Positions 18,623 through 27,194 of a stretch of 64,000 bases of DNA are shown in pieces. Positions within the stretch are counted from its first letter, which is position 1; the number at the start of each line of letters is the position of its first letter. A program made the position numbers and the translations under genes. This DNA is from JADGNF01 sp964582085. GTDB lineage: Archaea > Thermoproteota > Bathyarchaeia > Bathyarchaeales > Bathycorpusculaceae. The stretch covers positions 1-64,000 of the forward strand of contig CAZOPV010000017.1 in NCBI GenBank assembly GCA_964582085.1. Reading direction: 5' to 3'. The notes below the pieces were generated by a model. That model was not told the DNA's origin. It ran no database searches and worked only from the letters and a program-made list of their open reading frames with translations.

Positions 18623-19824
18623 CTCAAATTCAGCAATGTGCTTTCGAATTGTGAAGCCAGTACGTTCCAATCATAATTTTTAACAGATTCCTCTGCGTTC
18701 TTACTTAGTTTCATCTGCAAAGTTTTTGAATTTAAGATAGCTTCTAGGGTTACTACCCATTCTTCCGGTCTGTTAGAAGTAACAAGCAAACCGTTGTATC
18801 CGCTTTTAACAACTTCTTTTATTCCACTTACGCCGCTTGCAATTATAGGTTTTCGCATAGCCATCGCCTCAAATAGCTTTAATGGACTTGCCGCATGAGA
18901 AACTTCATTGTCTGGAAACGGAACCAGAACAACATCTGCTATATTGATCATTTTTGGTAACTCGTAATGTGGAATCTGCTTAATCGTGATTACGTTTTTG
19001 GGGAAATCTATTTTTTCGCTTCCATCTCCAATCATTAGGAACTTTACTTCTGGTCTTTTTTGTTGAAAGATGCTGCATAACTCAGCAAGAATGTGGATGC
19101 CTGCCCATGCGTCAAGGCGACCGAAGTATAAGCAAACTTTCTTGTCTTGCAGATGAAGTTTTGACCTATAATCTGATTCTGTTCTTGCACTGAAAAGTTG
19201 CATATCAGCCCCATTAGGAATGACAAAAATTTTTTCGTCTTTTACTCCAAGGGATAATGCATAACTTTTGATGAAGTATGTAGGAGCGATAATTGCATCA
19301 GCATTTCTGACGATGATATTTTGGATGAGTATTATAACTCTGCTTGTGAAACTTTTTTTATTTATTTTCAACAATTGTACGGTGTATTGGGCTATTAGGT
19401 CGTTGAAATCTACTATACAGTTTTTTCGTAGAATTTTTGCAGCGAGAAATCCGAGAACACCAGTGTATACGCTTGGATAATTTAAAACGATGGTTTCTGA
19501 ATTTGTTTCCACCAGTTTTTTTATAGTTTTGGGAATAAGCAAAATCATGGTGGATAGGTACGCTATTTTTAAGGATTTTTTCCACTGTTGCCTTATGATA
19601 TTGGGAATTTCAAGGTGGTGGGCAATGATATTTTTATGCGTATTGGTGTTAGATTTAGAAATATTATATTTTTCTTTTTTTAATACTCCTTGAAGTTCAC
19701 GAAATGGGGGAATCAAAAGAAAATTGATTTTATGTCTTACAGCTATTCTTTTCATTAACTCATATATTCTGCGGTCGCTACCCATGCTTGGCGGAAAATA
19801 TTCGGCAAAAACCACTATGTGCAA
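18619..19824 (-). CDS. Glycosyltransferase family 4
   Basis: This 401-residue GT-B enzyme starts MHIVVFAEYFPPSMGSDRRIYELMKR. The C-domain shows VIPNGADMQLF (about 200-210), CLYFGRLDAWAGI (about 229-241) and the donor-site LVPFPDNEVSHAASPLKLFEAMAM with the two glutamates replaced by a less typical SPLKLFE pattern. A hydrophobic stretch around residues 88-108 and its basic surroundings suggest membrane association. It lies 2 bases downstream of the DPM-synthase-like gene and the two form a minus-strand operon. Expected role: sugar transfer in the same glycan pathway. Confidence 0.88.
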   Translation of the reverse strand: MHIVVFAEYFPPSMGSDRRIYELMKRIAVRHKINFLLIPPFRELQGVLKKEKYNISKSNTNTHKNIIAHHLEIPNIIRQQWKKSLKIAYLSTMILLIPKTIKKLVETNSETIVLNYPSVYTGVLGFLAAKILRKNCIVDFNDLIAQYTVQLLKINKKSFTSRVIILIQNIIVRNADAIIAPTYFIKSYALSLGVKDEKIFVIPNGADMQLFSARTESDYRSKLHLQDKKVCLYFGRLDAWAGIHILAELCSIFQQKRPEVKFLMIGDGSEKIDFPKNVITIKQIPHYELPKMINIADVVLVPFPDNEVSHAASPLKLFEAMAMRKPIIASGVSGIKEVVKSGYNGLLVTSNRPEEWVVTLEAILNSKTLQMKLSKNAEESVKNYDWNVLASQFESTLLNLS

Positions 19825-19826
19825 AA

Positions 19827-20573
19827 TTATCTCCGTCGCATTATTGCGCTCTTTAGAATTATGTATGAAAGGAATTGCTCTATTTCGTTAAGTGTAAGCT
19901 TTGATTTTCCTTTCTTTCTATTGATAAAAGTTACTGGGACCTCTTTTATCCGAAGTTTTCTCAGATGAGTCTGCCTTATTGTTTCTATCTGTATTTCATA
20001 TGTTTGGCTGTGTAAATCATTTATGATTTTTCTTATGAGATTTGTTGAGTAGCATCTGAATCCGCTGGTGTAATCGCTTATTTTTGCGCCTATCACTGTG
20101 AAGGCAATGAAGTTGGCTATTCGACTGATTACTAAGCGTAGAATACTCCATTTTCTGGTTTCTCCTCCCTTGCAATATCTGCTTCCAATACTAAGGTCAG
20201 CGCCTTTATTGACTGCTGATACCAATTTAGGAATGTATTTTGGATTATGAGAATAATCTGCATCCATCGTAACAATGTATCTTGGCGGTTTCTTTAATGA
20301 AAGTAATATTCTGAATCCATCAGTTATTGCTGTTCCAAGCCCCAACTTTTGAGGACGTACGTGAAGTAAAACGTTTGGGTATTTAATTTGGAGTTTTTGT
20401 ACGACATTTGCGGTGCCGTCAAAGCTTGAGTCATCAATGACTAAAATACATGTGTTTAATTTTAGATTTTCAATCTCTTCTATCAAGTTTTCAATGTTTG
20501 CTGCTTCACAGTAGGTTGGAAGAATTATTCCCACATCAGAATCTATTAGATTTTCTTCAACAGTTTTTTCCAA
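19827..20573 (-). CDS. Polyprenol-phosphate mannosyl/glycosyltransferase (DPM1-like GT2)
   Basis: This 248-residue GT2 enzyme has VGIILPTYCEAANIENLIEEI at the N-terminus, VIDDSSFDGTA near residue 45, TMDADYSHNPKYIPKL (DxD) near 99, and SDYTSGFRCYSTNLI plus a QTYEIQIET helix further on. These are hallmarks of dolichol-phosphate-mannose synthase and relatives, which load a sugar onto a polyprenyl phosphate at the inner membrane face. It lacks the C-terminal membrane GtrA-type extension. The product would be the donor for GT-C transferases such as its neighbours. It is translationally coupled to the downstream GT4. Confidence 0.88.
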   Translation of the reverse strand: MEKTVEENLIDSDVGIILPTYCEAANIENLIEEIENLKLNTCILVIDDSSFDGTANVVQKLQIKYPNVLLHVRPQKLGLGTAITDGFRILLSLKKPPRYIVTMDADYSHNPKYIPKLVSAVNKGADLSIGSRYCKGGETRKWSILRLVISRIANFIAFTVIGAKISDYTSGFRCYSTNLIRKIINDLHSQTYEIQIETIRQTHLRKLRIKEVPVTFINRKKGKSKLTLNEIEQFLSYIILKSAIMRRR

Positions 20574-20696
20574 GGATTTCCATCCTTTTTGTGCCGTTTG
20601 GGCTTGGGACGTTTTCTATAGGGGTTGCTGTTTTTGTGTACGATTCAACTTGGCGGATTTTGTTGTCTTTAAACGATTATTAAAAAGTTTTTAGGG

Positions 20697-20711
20697 GTTC
20701 AGATTCTGAAC
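20697..20711. promoter_or_regulatory. 15-bp perfect palindrome in the divergent region before the site-2 protease gene
   Basis: GTTCAGA-T-TCTGAAC is a perfect inverted repeat about 55 bases upstream of the protease TATA box. Its half-site TCTGAA resembles the TTCTGA half of the palindrome at 9723-9735, and both lie upstream of plus-strand promoters with a GCTCT-ATA-like segment. Possible binding site of a shared regulator. Confidence 0.4.
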
Positions 20712-20756
20712 AAGAACATGATTATTTTCCAATAAGCTTTTTTATTTGTGAGCGCT

Positions 20757-20764
20757 CTTATATC
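20757..20764 (+). promoter_or_regulatory. TATA box of the site-2 protease gene (leaderless)
   Basis: CTTATATC is centred 28 bases before the ATG at 20789, the spacing expected when transcription starts at or next to the start codon. No Shine-Dalgarno is present, consistent with a leaderless mRNA. Confidence 0.5.
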
Positions 20765-20788
20765 GCCAAAACACTGGAATAAAAAACT

Positions 20789-21892
20789 ATGAGCGAATTC
20801 CCATATGACACTTCAGAAATATCCTCCATCCAAATCGATTTTGAACGAATAAGTGCAATAGTGTCCGCTGAATTTCAAATAGAAGAAGCTCTAATAGAAC
20901 ATAATATCCCTACTTACTACCTAAAGCAACCGCAAGAAACAAAGCAAGCCTTTCTCAGAGTTTTAAGAAATTTAGAGGCAATAAATTTTATAGCGTTTCT
21001 GCGCAGACATGAGGGCAGAATAGTCTTAAAAATTATTCCCAAACCTCCAACGAAGCGTAACAACGTTCTGATTAATTGGCTGCTGTTTTTTGCAACATTA
21101 GTAACAACATTCATTACTGGATATATGCTGTCAGAAGACCTGAGCGAACCAATAATTGGCGGGCTCATGTTCATGGTAGCTATAATGGCTATAATTGGAT
21201 TGCATGAGATGGGTCACAAAATAACTGCAAATAAAAGAAGAATAGAAGCTACACCACCATACTTTATTCCTGGACCGCCTCCTGTAGGTGGCTTTTTGGG
21301 AATTGGGACTTTTGGAGCTGTTATAATGCAAAAATCTTTACCTCCAAATAAAGATGCGCTGTTTGATGTGGGTTCCAGTGGTCCAATTTTTAGTTTTGTT
21401 CTTGCTTTGATAGCCACGGTTGTGGGTCTTATGTTCTCTCCAATCAAGGCAATTACGGGTACAGAAAATTTTCTACCATTTTCTCCACTAATTTTCGACT
21501 TATATGCCATGTTCATTATGAAACTTCCAGAGAATTTCTATATTTCGTTGCATCCCGTTGCTTTCGCTGGTTGGGTTGGCATGCTAGTTACTATGCTTAA
21601 CCTGTTGCCTGCTGCTATGCTTGATGGCGGGCATGTTTCTCGGTCATTATTCAGTGAGAAAACACGATCAGTTCTGACATTTCTTTCCATATTATTTTTG
21701 TTATTAGTAAGCTGGCCAATGGCTATCTTCGTCTTGTTTATGTCCATGTATAAACATCCCGGACCCTTAGACGATGTGTCCAGCTTATCCACGAGCAGAA
21801 AACTATTTGCAATAGCATTAGTAGCGATTCTTGTGCTCTCTTCTTTCTTTCATTATTTAATTTACGTGCTGTTATGGCTTTTTAGACTTTGA
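20789..21892 (+). CDS. Site-2 protease family intramembrane metalloprotease (M50)
   Basis: This 367-residue membrane protein cuts substrates within the membrane. The zinc site HEMGH is at about residues 133-137 in a membrane helix (IIGLHEMGHKITA), and the third ligand region is LPAAMLDGGHV near 275. An N-terminal soluble domain of about 90 residues precedes the first helix (FINWLLFFATLVTTF-type), and the last helices follow the DGGH motif. The loop GPPPVGGFLGIGTFGAVI is typical of archaeal group members. It may release a membrane-bound regulator or process surface proteins. It is transcribed alone and probably leaderless. Confidence 0.92.
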   Translation: MSEFPYDTSEISSIQIDFERISAIVSAEFQIEEALIEHNIPTYYLKQPQETKQAFLRVLRNLEAINFIAFLRRHEGRIVLKIIPKPPTKRNNVLINWLLFFATLVTTFITGYMLSEDLSEPIIGGLMFMVAIMAIIGLHEMGHKITANKRRIEATPPYFIPGPPPVGGFLGIGTFGAVIMQKSLPPNKDALFDVGSSGPIFSFVLALIATVVGLMFSPIKAITGTENFLPFSPLIFDLYAMFIMKLPENFYISLHPVAFAGWVGMLVTMLNLLPAAMLDGGHVSRSLFSEKTRSVLTFLSILFLLLVSWPMAIFVLFMSMYKHPGPLDDVSSLSTSRKLFAIALVAILVLSSFFHYLIYVLLWLFRL

Positions 21893-22018
21893 GGTATTGG
21901 CATTTTGGTCTATTTGTATTTTTGTTGAGCACTTATACAATAAGGTTTATTAAATATGACGATATTAGATTCTTTTGCGGAGTGAAATTTCAAAAACAAC
22001 TACTATAAGTGAATCCTA

Positions 22019-22243
22019 ATGAAGGGCACAATAATCCTATTAGCGTTTCTCTTACTTTTTACATTAGCATCTCTACTACTTCCCTTGCCAATGTTTCCAG
22101 GAAACGTGTTCTGCACATGGATTGGACTAACAGCAAGCGAATACGAAAAATATTTGAGTGCGGTTTTCAACGGCGTTTTTTATGGTGCCATTTTATGGTT
22201 GACTTTCATAGCTATAAGTAGAAGATTTGAAAGAGAAAAGTAG
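22019..22243 (+). CDS. Small two-helix membrane protein
   Basis: This 74-residue protein has two hydrophobic helices (about residues 3-24 and 48-66) separated by a loop with PMFPGNVFCTWIGLTASEYEKY and ending in a basic ISRRFEREK tail. An AT-rich TATA-like TTTATTAAATAT lies about 75 bases upstream. Normal codon use and a well-shaped topology suggest a real gene. The function is unknown, and no motif ties it to the protease upstream or the zinc-ribbon gene downstream. Confidence 0.6.
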   Translation: MKGTIILLAFLLLFTLASLLLPLPMFPGNVFCTWIGLTASEYEKYLSAVFNGVFYGAILWLTFIAISRRFEREK

Positions 22244-22269
22244 CTTAAAACGAAATTTGAAAACTTGCT

Positions 22270-22518
22270 TTATTCTACTGGTTGCGATAGAAAGCCTACA
22301 AGCTTAATAGTGCTTCCACATTTGCCACACATTAAAATTAACTCTGCCAACTCGTCGTTCTTAACTTTCGTCTCAATTATCTGATAGTTTTCCTCAGTCT
22401 CATCATCTGGAGAAATTATGGTTCCACATTTAGGGCATGGAAAAGCTCCATCACCATCAATTTTCGTCAAATCAATCGTGTACATCATGCTTTTCTTAAC
22501 ATCTGCTTTCTTCATCAT
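22270..22518 (-). CDS. Small zinc-ribbon protein
   Basis: An approximately 82-residue protein with CPKC and CGKC pairs 33 residues apart, forming a single zinc ribbon around a helical/charged insert with SPDDETEENYQIIETK. Two adjacent ATG codons at 22518 and 22515 follow AGGTG by 7 bases; an ATG further upstream (22536) has no ribosome-binding site. The acidic insertion and the L-M-CGKCGSTIKL ending resemble archaeal zinc-ribbon proteins of unknown role. It is convergent with the small membrane protein and lies downstream of the HxlR-type regulator. Confidence 0.6.
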   Translation of the reverse strand: MMKKADVKKSMMYTIDLTKIDGDGAFPCPKCGTIISPDDETEENYQIIETKVKNDELAELILMCGKCGSTIKLVGFLSQPVE

Positions 22519-22625
22519 TTTGACACACCTTTTCATTTTTGCTTTCGATGTTGTTCCATGGTTAGCCAAGAATATAATTAACAATTATGAATCTCAAATC
22601 AGTATTACAAGTAATTTTTCTTCCG

Positions 22626-23063
22626 CTAAAGCGGAGTTAAACTACTTGAATAATACACTAATGGTAATGCAAGCAAAACTATGTTCTTTCCTCTTGTCGT
22701 AAGCATATACCTCACTCTTAACGGCGGTCCAGTCTCAACAATTCTTTCTATGTAGCCATATCTTTTCAGCATTTTAAGCTTGTCAGATAATGTGCGAGAA
22801 TTCACGCTCAAAATTTTCTTTAATTCACTGAAACTAGTCGAGCCCTTCAAGAAGAGAATATAGAGTATTTCAAGATTCCATTTTTGCGATAACCTGTTGA
22901 AACTTTCCTCAAGACTCTGAATGTCCTTTTTCAAATTCTTCATGCTTATCTCTTGATTTTCCAAAATATGTTGAAGCGTATCTTCAATGCCCTTCAAGGT
23001 GCGATCTATTCTCACTTCAATAAGCTTGCGAAGCTCGCTGCTTAATGGTAACTGTGAATTCAT
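22626..23063 (-). CDS. HxlR/winged-helix transcriptional regulator
   Basis: This 145-residue protein has an amphipathic coiled-coil N-terminus (to about residue 60) and a winged-helix domain at 62-130: WNLEILYILFLKGSTSFSELKK, then VNSRTLSDKLKMLKRYGYIERIV and a wing ending RVRYMLTTRGKNI. This is the HxlR/MarR-like layout with the recognition helix at about SRTLSDKLKML. The coiled coil could mediate dimerisation. No metal or redox cysteines are present. It is divergent from the geranylgeranyl reductase gene, with about 100 bases between, so it may regulate that gene or itself. Confidence 0.8.
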   Translation of the reverse strand: MNSQLPLSSELRKLIEVRIDRTLKGIEDTLQHILENQEISMKNLKKDIQSLEESFNRLSQKWNLEILYILFLKGSTSFSELKKILSVNSRTLSDKLKMLKRYGYIERIVETGPPLRVRYMLTTRGKNIVLLALPLVYYSSSLTPL

Positions 23064-23165
23064 TAATCTACACCTAGTGTGGGAGAGCCTACTTAATAAT
23101 TTATAAAAGTTTACTTATACAACAAGGTATAGAAAATACATCAGCACGTTTGGAGAGTATGATTA

Positions 23166-24524
23166 TTGGAATTTGATATTATTATAGTTGGTGCAGGAAC
23201 TGGGGGTTGTCTTGCTGCAAAAACAACTGCTGAAGCGGGTTTAAAAACGTGTCTTGTTGAGAGGAAAAAAAGGGAAGAAATTGGAGAAAAAATCTGCGGA
23301 GATGCCCTTGGAGAACATCATCTGAAAAATTTGGGCCTAGAAAAACCTCAAGGCGATGAGTTAGAAAAAAGAATTGAAGGCATTAAAATTTATTCACCAG
23401 ATTTAGAAACTACTTTTACAATTGCAGATAAAGATTTTGTTGGTTATATGTTGAATAGACGCCTTTTTGGGCAATGGCTTCTAAAAAAGGCTCTCGATGA
23501 GGGTGCAGTTCTTCTCGATTCTACCCAGTGTTTAGAACCTATTATTGAAAAAGGCTTTGTAACTGGAGTTTTAGCTAAAAACTTGAAAACAGGCGAGCGC
23601 CTTCATTTAAAGAGTCAAGTTGTCTTGGATGCCAGTGGTTTTATGGGAGTTATTCGGCGAAAGCTTCCCAAAAAAATGAGAATAGATAATGAAATTGCCA
23701 ATGAGGATGTAGAAGCTTGTTATCGGGAAATAAGACATCTTAAACAGGAATCTGAAAATACTAAATACTGTGAACTTTATCTCAACCAAAAGGTAACTCC
23801 CGGAGGCTATACATGGATTTTTCCTAAAAGCGGAGCAAAAGTCAACGCTGGTTTAGGAATATGCATGAATGGCAAATTTCCAAATCCAAAAAACCAATTC
23901 TATAAACACATTCTAACCAAGCCACTGTTTGAAGGTTCCCTACTTCTTGATTGCGGTGCATGGTACGACCCTACACGCAGACCCTTAGACAACATGGTTG
24001 GAGATGGAGTTGCAATAATCGGCGATGCAGCATGTCTAGTGAATCCTATTCACGGTGGAGGAATAGGTCCATCCATGCTAAGCGGATATCTTGCAGGGAA
24101 AACGATAATTGAAGCTTTGGAAAATGGTGATGTTAGCCAAAAATCTTTGTGGTCTTATAACCGAAGATATATGGAAATGTACGGAGCAAAGCAGGCTGGT
24201 CTTGATGTTTTTCGTTTGTGGCTTTTAAAATGCAAGGATACAGAATTAAACTATGGAATGAAATATAAGCTTGTAACAGAGGAAGATGTTCTTAAGGCTG
24301 GTTTAGGTGAAGAATTCCGTTTGAATATAACTGAGACTGCTAAACGTGTTTTCAAAGGATTAAAGAGCATACGCTTTCTTAATACGCTAAGACTTACAGT
24401 AAACTTGATGAAGCAGGTTAGAGCTCATTATAGAGAATATCCAGAGACGCCTGAAGGCTTCGATGAATGGCGAATGAAAACAGTAATGCTGTTTAAAGAA
24501 GCTAAATCGAAAGTTATGACGTAA
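23166..24524 (+). CDS. Geranylgeranyl reductase family FAD-dependent oxidoreductase
   Basis: This 452-residue flavoprotein begins EFDIIIVGAGTGGCLAAKTT, the Rossmann dinucleotide fold, followed by the ER acidic residue binding the ribose (CLVERKKREEIGEKICGDAL, with the family's KxCGdal motif). The second FAD motif GDGVAIIGDAACLVNPIHGGGIGPSM is at about residues 278-303. These match geranylgeranyl reductases, which saturate isoprenoid chains of archaeal membrane lipids. Its precise substrate is not proven. A TTG start at 23166 is used, with GGAGA upstream. It is transcribed divergently from the HxlR-type gene. Confidence 0.88.
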   Translation: MEFDIIIVGAGTGGCLAAKTTAEAGLKTCLVERKKREEIGEKICGDALGEHHLKNLGLEKPQGDELEKRIEGIKIYSPDLETTFTIADKDFVGYMLNRRLFGQWLLKKALDEGAVLLDSTQCLEPIIEKGFVTGVLAKNLKTGERLHLKSQVVLDASGFMGVIRRKLPKKMRIDNEIANEDVEACYREIRHLKQESENTKYCELYLNQKVTPGGYTWIFPKSGAKVNAGLGICMNGKFPNPKNQFYKHILTKPLFEGSLLLDCGAWYDPTRRPLDNMVGDGVAIIGDAACLVNPIHGGGIGPSMLSGYLAGKTIIEALENGDVSQKSLWSYNRRYMEMYGAKQAGLDVFRLWLLKCKDTELNYGMKYKLVTEEDVLKAGLGEEFRLNITETAKRVFKGLKSIRFLNTLRLTVNLMKQVRAHYREYPETPEGFDEWRMKTVMLFKEAKSKVMT

Positions 24525-24586
24525 ATGCTTTGCTTCCTTTAAATCTGCGATTGATTATTAATTGATGTGACGTGAGCGTTATTTGC

Positions 24587-25264
24587 ATGCGAGTTGCTGT
24601 TCTAGCCACTGGTGGAAAAGATTCTACCTTAGCCCTCTACAAGGTTTTGAATGAAGGTTTCGAGGTAAAGTATCTAGTAAGCATGATCCCCTTAAAAGAG
24701 GACAGTTGGCTGTTCCATTTCCCAAATATTCGCCTAGTAGACCTATTTGCTGAGGCTGTGGAAATTCCGCTTGTAAAGGCTGAAACACTTGCAGTTAAAG
24801 AAGAAGAAGTTGAAGACCTTAAATGGTTAATTGAAAAGATTGACGTGGATGCAATAGTGTCTGGAGCAATAGCATCACAATATCAAAAGACGAGGATTGA
24901 AAAAATCTGCAAAGAATTAGAGCTAAAGTGCATAACACCTCTTTGGCATCTAAATCCTCTTGACATTTTAAAGGAGATAGTGAATCTCAAATTTGACGTT
25001 ATCATTACCGGAGTATATGCTTATGGATTTGATAGTGGATGGCTAGGAAGACGCATAGATGGTGCCACCATAAAAGCGTTAATTGAATTAAACAGAAAAT
25101 GTGGCGTTTCGTTTGTGGGCGAAGGCGGCGAATATGAAACTCTTGTTCTCGATGCACCATTTTTCAAAAAGCGAATAAAAATCACCGAAGCCGAGAAGGT
25201 GTGGAAAAATCAAAACGGCTATTTTCTAATAAAGAAGGCTGAACTCGAAAGCAAACATGGTTAG
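24587..25264 (+). CDS. dph6: Diphthine--ammonia ligase-like ATP-PPase (Dph6 family)
   Basis: This 225-residue protein opens MRVAVLATGGKDSTLALYKV: the SGGKDS-type PP-loop (here TGGKDS) of N-type ATP pyrophosphatases. The C-terminal half has VSFVGEGGEYETLVLDAPFF, diagnostic of the DUF71/Dph6 group. In eukaryotes Dph6 makes the final amide of diphthamide on elongation factor 2, and archaea share the modification. The start is set at the ATG 24587, just before the conserved core. A GTG and an upstream ATG exist but would add non-conserved residues. It follows the reductase by 62 bases. Confidence 0.82.
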   Translation: MRVAVLATGGKDSTLALYKVLNEGFEVKYLVSMIPLKEDSWLFHFPNIRLVDLFAEAVEIPLVKAETLAVKEEEVEDLKWLIEKIDVDAIVSGAIASQYQKTRIEKICKELELKCITPLWHLNPLDILKEIVNLKFDVIITGVYAYGFDSGWLGRRIDGATIKALIELNRKCGVSFVGEGGEYETLVLDAPFFKKRIKITEAEKVWKNQNGYFLIKKAELESKHG

Positions 25265-25386
25265 AACTTTTCTGAAGCGTAAGCCTGATTGTATTTTTGT
25301 TGCTTTTTTTTAAATCGGGAAATTTATGATTGAAGAAACTTTGGTTGCAGTATAAGCGTTATCTAGCTGACACTATTGGGTTAAGG

Positions 25387-25875
25387 TTAAAACTGAAAGT
25401 TAATATATGCAGTAGTTTTATATTGGTCTCTACGAAGGTCTAAAGCAATTTCTATGAACTCTCTCAAGGTGTTTGCTGCAAAATCAAATGATGGTTTTCC
25501 ATACCTTAAGCCTCTACAAGTGGAGTCTGCATATATGAAAAGTTTACTTCCACCATAATTGTATGCAGCCTCATTTACATATCCATATTCTGGTCTGCTG
25601 AGAATTTTGAAGGGCCAAAGTTTGCATGCTTTTGGCTTCATATATTGCAATCTACACAAGGATATGTTTGAAAAGTTTTGCAGAAAGATGCACGAGCCTT
25701 CGTTTTTTCTTTTTATATACAGTTTGTTTAAACCCGAAACAGTTTTGTCCATACCATAATTTTTAACAATTTTAAGCCACTCTGAAAAGTTTAAAACGAC
25801 ACTGTAAGCTCTGCAACATTGACCGCACAATGTGCAGTTCCAATCATAAATGTGTTGCCATGGAGCAAACAGCAT
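25387..25875 (-). CDS. YkgJ-family cysteine-cluster protein
   Basis: This 162-residue protein has the CxxCxxCC cluster (CTLCGQCC, about residues 15-22) and further cysteines (CIFLQ, CRLQ, CKLWPF) typical of the YkgJ/CxxCxxCC family, which is thought to bind zinc or an Fe-S cluster. The middle has the conserved KPxACKLWPFKIL stretch. The start ATG at 25875 gives a short N-terminus before the motif. It stands alone. The function of archaeal members is not established. Confidence 0.75.
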   Translation of the reverse strand: MLFAPWQHIYDWNCTLCGQCCRAYSVVLNFSEWLKIVKNYGMDKTVSGLNKLYIKRKNEGSCIFLQNFSNISLCRLQYMKPKACKLWPFKILSRPEYGYVNEAAYNYGGSKLFIYADSTCRGLRYGKPSFDFAANTLREFIEIALDLRRDQYKTTAYINFQF

Positions 25876-25908
25876 CTGCTTTTCCTGCCGTCTTTTTACT
25901 GTAAATTT

Positions 25909-26133
25909 TCAAATTTTTTTCTCTTTTAAAAACTTGTCTGCATATTTTTCCGAATATCTGTTACAGAAGACTGCAATAGCATATGCAATTAATCCAGCTA
26001 TGAAAACGTAGAATAGATAATAATTGTTAAACAAACTCGAGATAAAATAGTTTAGAATCAAAATCGCAATGGAGATAATGTTTGTTATCCAAAATGATGT
26101 ATTTTCTACTTTTCTATTGGTGCACTTAATGGT
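25909..26133 (-). pseudogene. Small membrane protein frame lacking a standard start codon
   Basis: On the minus strand a frame of 74 codons is open between TAA (26134-26136) and TGA (25909-25911) and reads as a credible two-helix membrane protein: NRKVENTSFWITNIISIAIL, then a second helix LFYVFIAGLIAYAIAVF, then a charged NRYSEKYADKFLKEKKI tail. It has no ATG, GTG or TTG before the first helix; ATT at 26130 would be the only near-cognate. ATG at about 26162 and GTG at about 26125 open other frames that stop quickly. This suggests a recently broken gene, a sequencing indel, or non-canonical initiation. It occupies most of the otherwise empty gap 25876-26241. Confidence 0.4.
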
Positions 26134-26241
26134 TTATGCTATGCTAATACAATCCACATGATTTAAGATTCCGTCAACCATTATGACCACGAAAGGCAGC
26201 CTTAAAAGATTTAAGCATAATTTTTCACTATTTGCAAATAG

Positions 26242-26715
26242 CTATTTTTTGTAAAGATAAATCGTGTGAGAAGGATACCCTAACGTTTGATTTTCACAAA
26301 AATTTTCAACCTTAAAGGGTTTCCACCCAACAATCTCATAATCATGAGAAACTACACGAACCCCTGGTTTTAGTTCAGTCTCAAGTTTAGGCTTAACCTT
26401 TTCATTTGCGCTTGTTGTTAAATATAGGAAAACAACATCTGCTGATGTCAAGTCTACACTGAAAATGTCGCCATTTACTATTGTTACTCTGTCTTGAAGT
26501 CCACTTTCGTAAATAGTGTTTAATGCTCTTTTCACCAAGTCTTCTCTCAATTCGACGCCGACGGCTCTTGCTCCAAAATCTTTTGCAGCCATCACAACTG
26601 CTCTGCCGTCGCCAGCACCTAAATCAAAGAACACTTCTCTTGGTTTTAATTGAGCCAAAATTAGCATTTGGCGAATTACTTGAGGCGGGCTTGGAACATA
26701 AGGTGCAATATACAT
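26242..26715 (-). CDS. SAM-dependent methyltransferase (class I)
   Basis: This 157-residue compact Rossmann-type methyltransferase has motif I FFDLGAGDGRAVVMAA (about residues 35-50), the ribose-binding acidic GVELREDL, and motif IV with VVFLYLTTS (about 96-104). Short length and absence of an obvious target domain leave the substrate open; the DOT1/tRNA-like and small-molecule groups share these motifs. The ATG at 26715 begins just before a well-conserved N-terminal helix. The cysteine-rich gene is 64 bases upstream on the same strand and may be co-transcribed. Confidence 0.8.
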   Translation of the reverse strand: MYIAPYVPSPPQVIRQMLILAQLKPREVFFDLGAGDGRAVVMAAKDFGARAVGVELREDLVKRALNTIYESGLQDRVTIVNGDIFSVDLTSADVVFLYLTTSANEKVKPKLETELKPGVRVVSHDYEIVGWKPFKVENFCENQTLGYPSHTIYLYKK

Positions 26716-26779
26716 CCATGTGTCCCTCGTTTAAGCATGATTTTTATTATTCTAGCTCTCTTAAAGTTTTTCTGCATTT

Positions 26780-27106
26780 CTAAGCGACATATGTAGCTTT
26801 TTTAGGAGCTGGTCTTCTGGCTTCTCCACATTTCATGCAGCTTTGAGCACATAATTCGAGATATTTTTCTTCATCTCCTGTGCCAATTGCATCTGCTGCT
26901 TTGTGGCATAGTTCGCTTGCTTCATCGCATTCCTGTTCTTTGCAAAGCTTTGATATAGAGAGACAAATTTCCTGAACATCCTTAGGATCTAGTACAGCTC
27001 TGTTTGTGCGAATAAGTAAGCACATTTCTCGTGCTAAAACGCAATTTTTGACATATTTGATTCTTTCAAGAACTTCTTCGCGGAGTTTTTTTCGACTTAT
27101 CTCCAA
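26780..27106 (-). CDS. Cysteine-rich small helical protein (four-helix-bundle/DUF326-like)
   Basis: This 108-residue helical protein has spaced cysteines NC-x6-C, IC-x6-C-x5-C-x6-C and LC-x3-C-x2-C plus basic residues, ending KKATYVA. The regular Cys spacing on amphipathic helices resembles four-helix copper-storage (Csp/DUF326) proteins, which line a helical bundle with cysteines to hold metal. Here there are fewer cysteines than in classical Csp, so metal binding is inference. It is upstream of the small methyltransferase gene. No signal peptide, so it is cytoplasmic. Confidence 0.6.
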   Translation of the reverse strand: MEISRKKLREEVLERIKYVKNCVLAREMCLLIRTNRAVLDPKDVQEICLSISKLCKEQECDEASELCHKAADAIGTGDEEKYLELCAQSCMKCGEARRPAPKKATYVA

Positions 27107-27194
27107 TGTATTTTTTCTCCTGTAATACTAGCCAAAGTGTTTATGCACAATAAAGCAAGCTTTCATTTAAAGTTGTTGTAAACATTCGTTGCCA

